Assembly: GCF_900129765.1 (NCBI RefSeq)
Contig: NZ_FQWU01000001.1
Span: 124,001 to 188,000 of the forward strand
Length of the DNA: 64,000 nt
DNA from: Massilia sp. CF038
GTDB lineage: Bacteria > Pseudomonadota > Gammaproteobacteria > Burkholderiales > Burkholderiaceae_D
Direction: 5' to 3'
The notes under the pieces are model-generated. The model had not been told where the DNA came from. It did not search any database and saw only the letters and a program-made list of their open reading frames with translations. The position numbers and the translations under genes are program-made. Shown piece by piece: positions 61,562 through 64,000 of the stretch (its first letter is position 1; every line of letters starts with the position of its first letter).

Positions 61562-62653
61562 ATGCGACATCTGATGCTCTTGTTAGTTTGCAGCTTTGCC
61601 ACGTCGGTGGCCAGCGCGAACGATCCCGTCCCGGCCCCCTCCGCCGCGGCTCACGGTGCCAGCGCGGCCAGCGCCGCCAGCGCCGCCAATGTCGCCAGCG
61701 CGCCGTCCATCAAGCCATCCCTGCCATCGATCAAGCCCGCCGTGGTGCCTGGTGCGACGCCCGCCAGCCGTGCCGCCAGTGCCGCCGCTGCCGCGCGCGA
61801 AGCGCAGGCCGAGGCAGAAGCCGAAGCCGAGTTGTCCGCCAAGATCGCCGCCCGTCTGGCCGCCATGCGCGCCAACCAGCAAGCGCGCGCCGCCGCTGCC
61901 GCCAAGGCACGCAAAGTGGCCGAGGCGCGCAAGAAGGAAGCGGTGGTCGTCAATGAAGCGCCGGTCATCAAACCGTACCCGGGCGAGCACTGGTCGTATG
62001 AAGGCGAGACTGGTCCTGCCAACTGGGGCCGCAAACCGGAATGGGCAGCCTGTGGCACCGGTAACCGTCAATCGCCGATCGACCTGCGCGACGGGATGAA
62101 GGTCGATCTCGAGCAGATCGTGTTTGACTACAAGCCATCGGCGTTCACGGTGGTGGACAATGGCCACACGGTGCAGGTCACGGTCGGCCCGGGCAACTAC
62201 ATCTCGCTGCAGAACCGCACCTTTGAACTGCAGCAGTTCCACTTCCATCGTCCATCCGAAGAGCGCATCAACGGCAAGGGCTTCGAGATGGTGGTGCACC
62301 TGGTGCACAAGGATGCCGACGGCAAGCTGGCGGTGGTGGCGGTGCTGCTGGAACGCGGCAAGGCGCAAAGCATGATCCAGACCGTGTGGAACAATCTGCC
62401 GCTGGAAAAGAACGAAGTGGTCACCCCGTCGGTGGTGCTGGACGTGAACGAGCTGCTGCCGGCACGGCGCGACTATTTCACGTATATGGGCTCGCTCACC
62501 ACGCCGCCTTGCAGCGAAGGCGTGCTGTGGATGGTGATGAAGCAGCCGGTGGAAGCCTCGCCTGCGCAAATGGCGATCTTCAGCCGTCTGTATCCGCTCA
62601 ACGCGCGGCCGATTCAGGCTAACTCGGGCCGCGTGGTCAAGGAATCGTTCTAA
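61562..62653 (+). CDS. Periplasmic alpha-type carbonic anhydrase with Ala-rich N-terminal extension
   Basis: A 363-residue protein. Residues 1-19 are a signal peptide. Residues 20-135 are Ala/Ser/Pro-rich, with a stretch of Ala/Glu/Lys heptad-like repeats (AEAEAEAELSAKIAARLAAMRANQQARAAA...) likely to form a helix or coiled coil. The alpha-carbonic anhydrase domain (about 142-360) has WSYEGETGPANWG, CGTGNRQSPIDL, zinc ligands His227, His229 (FHFH) and His246 (VVHLVH), and TPPCSEGVLWMV. The extension is longer than in classic periplasmic enzymes and may tether the protein to the cell wall. The C-terminus is convergent with the mutarotase gene. Confidence 0.93.
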   Translation: MRHLMLLLVCSFATSVASANDPVPAPSAAAHGASAASAASAANVASAPSIKPSLPSIKPAVVPGATPASRAASAAAAAREAQAEAEAEAELSAKIAARLAAMRANQQARAAAAAKARKVAEARKKEAVVVNEAPVIKPYPGEHWSYEGETGPANWGRKPEWAACGTGNRQSPIDLRDGMKVDLEQIVFDYKPSAFTVVDNGHTVQVTVGPGNYISLQNRTFELQQFHFHRPSEERINGKGFEMVVHLVHKDADGKLAVVAVLLERGKAQSMIQTVWNNLPLEKNEVVTPSVVLDVNELLPARRDYFTYMGSLTTPPCSEGVLWMVMKQPVEASPAQMAIFSRLYPLNARPIQANSGRVVKESF

Positions 62654-63453
62654 GCGCTTGCCACGATCCGGTGTTCGCCGCGCCAGGCGCCACCGGGCTG
62701 CAGCGTCAGTGGTTCAATCAGGGCCGCTTCGACGCAGGTAAAGTGCAGGTAGTCGCTGTCGTCCATGTCGGCCAGGGCTGCCGTATCGGCAGCGCCCGGG
62801 TTCCATACCACCGCATCCCTGAAGCCAGTCTGGGTCAGACGGCGTGTTCCGGCGCCGTCCTGCAGTTCGATCGTGCCGGCGATGTCGCGGTAGATCTGAT
62901 CGTGCTTGTCGCCGATGGCCAATTCCCCCGCCTGCACACCGCGCACCCGCACCGCATCGACCGTATCGACGGCGAAGTAGGTGTGCAGCGCGCTGGAAAA
63001 CGCAAAGGCGTCGTCGCCGGCGTTGCGTACATCGAGCGACAGCACCAGCTGCGCAGCGCGCACCGATATCTTCAAACGCAGTTCAAATCCGTGGGGCCAG
63101 GCTGCCCCATGCGATGCGGCCAGGTCGGCGTGGGTGAGCATGAAGACGGCAAAGGCGCCGTCGTCGCCGCTGCCGCTTTCGCCCTGGCGCCAGGTCGATA
63201 CGCGCGCAAAGCCGTGGCGCATGCCGGTGCCGCGTTCGGCAAACTGGGGGAAGATGACGGGCACGCCGCCGCGAATGGCGCGGCTGCCGTCCAGTGCCGA
63301 GCGCTCGCTCAGGAACAGCTGCTCCTTGCCGGCGGCGCTGGTCCATGACACCAGATGGGCGCCATACAAGGTCACGATCGCTTGCGCGCCATCGGCAGCG
63401 CAAATGCGCACGGCCGGCAGCGCGCCGTGGGTGATCAGGGCGATGTCGGTCAT
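62650..63453 (-). CDS. D-hexose-6-phosphate mutarotase (YeaD-like)
   Basis: A 267-residue galactose-mutarotase-like enzyme. Family segments are YGAHLVSWTSAAGKEQLFLSERSALDGSRAIRGGVPVIFPQF, GFARVSTW and LHTYFAVDTVDAVRVRGV, ending in ADMDDSDYLHFTCVEAAL with the usual catalytic Glu. It equilibrates alpha and beta anomers of glucose-6-phosphate or related sugars. Its stop shares bases with the stop of the carbonic anhydrase gene on the other strand. It lies 11 bp downstream of the amidase gene on the same strand. Confidence 0.92.
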   Translation of the reverse strand: MTDIALITHGALPAVRICAADGAQAIVTLYGAHLVSWTSAAGKEQLFLSERSALDGSRAIRGGVPVIFPQFAERGTGMRHGFARVSTWRQGESGSGDDGAFAVFMLTHADLAASHGAAWPHGFELRLKISVRAAQLVLSLDVRNAGDDAFAFSSALHTYFAVDTVDAVRVRGVQAGELAIGDKHDQIYRDIAGTIELQDGAGTRRLTQTGFRDAVVWNPGAADTAALADMDDSDYLHFTCVEAALIEPLTLQPGGAWRGEHRIVASA

Positions 63454-63464
63454 GCGGCTGTCTT

Positions 63465-64000
63465 TCAGGTCATGCGGCTTTTGGCAAGCGGCGGGTTTTT
63501 GGAGAAGTAGCGGCGGATGCCCTTGGTAATGGCGGTGGCGATTTCGTCCTGGTAGCCATTGTCCTTCAGGCGCGCTTCTTCTTCGGGATTGGAGATGAAG
63601 GCGGTTTCAATCAGGATCGATGGGATGTCGGGTGCCTTGAGCACGGCAAAGCCGGCCTGTTCGACCGAGCCCTTGTGCAGGCGGGCGATGCCGCCAATTT
63701 CGCCCAGCACCGCGCTGCCCACTTTCAAGCTGTCGTTGATCTGGGCGGTGGTCGACAGGTCCAGCAGCACACTGGCAAGCTGCTTGTCGTGGCCCTTCAT
63801 GTTGATGCCGCCAATCGAGTCGGCCAGGTTTTCCTTGTTGGCCAGCCAGCGCGCGGCGGTGGAGGTGGCGCCTTTTTCGGACAGTACGAACACGGATGAA
63901 CCGCGCGCGCTCGGGCGCAAAAAAGCGTCAGCGTGGATCGAGATGAACAGGTCGGCCTGTACCTTGCGCGCTTTTTCCACGCGCGTGCCCAGTGGGACGA
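63465..64000 (-). CDS. amiC: N-acetylmuramoyl-L-alanine amidase (AmiC type), 3' part
   Basis: The visible 178 codons end a zinc-dependent amidase of the Amidase_3 family, which cuts the amide bond between MurNAc and the peptide stem during daughter-cell separation. ADLFISIHADAF carries the conserved zinc histidine, SVFVLSEKGATSTAARWLANKEN follows, and PSILIETAFISNPEEEARL holds the catalytic glutamate. The frame is open to the end of the window, so the N-terminal AMIN and first catalytic parts are outside. Its neighbourhood with mutL and miaA is common in betaproteobacteria. Confidence 0.94.
   Translation of the reverse strand, partial: VPLGTRVEKARKVQADLFISIHADAFLRPSARGSSVFVLSEKGATSTAARWLANKENLADSIGGINMKGHDKQLASVLLDLSTTAQINDSLKVGSAVLGEIGGIARLHKGSVEQAGFAVLKAPDIPSILIETAFISNPEEEARLKDNGYQDEIATAITKGIRRYFSKNPPLAKSRMT

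Overview
The window looks like chromosomal DNA of a high-GC betaproteobacterium, most likely Burkholderiales, family Oxalobacteraceae (Massilia/Telluria-type). Indicators are the order lnt-glyQ-glyS-gmhB-plsC, a PEP-CTERM protein, a BpH3/HvrA-type H-NS protein, a pyrB-linked degenerate dihydroorotase, and abundant small GC-rich palindromic repeats. No complete insertion sequence, phage, CRISPR or rRNA gene was seen. One tRNA gene (Met, CAT) is present.

Layout. 1-2360: end of pyrB, a dihydroorotase-like pyrC' and an acyltransferase. 2500-3342: apaH on the minus strand. 3424-12748: a mostly co-directional cell-envelope block with rfbBACD (dTDP-L-rhamnose), a WecA/MraY-type lipid-linked sugar transferase, an H-NS-type protein, phosphomannomutase, waaC, waaA and a YcxB-like protein. 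13109-20935: a minus-strand housekeeping run of a YgjP-type metallopeptidase, plsC, gmhB, glyS, glyQ, lnt and corC. 21414-28222: an accessory block bracketed by palindromic repeats, carrying a two-subunit molybdenum hydroxylase, an FAD/Rieske oxidoreductase, a LysR regulator and an NmrA-like SDR. 28228-29740: ybeY and phoH, which in related bacteria directly precede corC-lnt, so the accessory block appears to have split that operon. 30312-39281: a small HTH-like protein, an HDOD protein with a partner, an orphan histidine kinase, a beta-class GST, a metallo-beta-lactamase-fold enzyme, a divergent FtsH-like AAA metalloprotease and a CPA2 antiporter. 39471-48481: a PEP-CTERM protein, a TetR-controlled acyl-CoA catabolic operon (thiolase, acyl-CoA dehydrogenase, AMACR-type CoA transferase), and a FabR/DesT-ferredoxin reductase-desaturase module with a perfect 16-bp palindrome in its divergent promoter. 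48493-50131: a cupin and an OafA-type acyltransferase. 50175-55406: a patch of small unrecognised genes adjoining tRNA-Met, containing a second copy of the tRNA's 3' flank and a 138-bp direct repeat. 55535-59576: miaA, a Bcr/CflA-type MFS transporter and mutL. 59765-64000: a cyclophilin-type PPIase, a DedA protein, an alpha-carbonic anhydrase, a hexose-6-phosphate mutarotase and the 3' part of an amiC-type amidase.

Main themes. First, envelope biogenesis: rhamnose, heptose and Kdo genes, lipoprotein acylation, phospholipid synthesis and membrane fatty-acid desaturation. Second, a family of about 90-100-bp palindromic elements (eleven full copies and one remnant) lying at gene ends. They have been tandemly amplified at three loci together with neighbouring sequence, and three copies carry an extra 18-bp palindrome centred on GCATGC. 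Third, the tRNA-Met-proximal accessory patch, where flank duplications suggest past integration or segmental duplication. All function calls come from reading motifs and gene context; no database search was possible.
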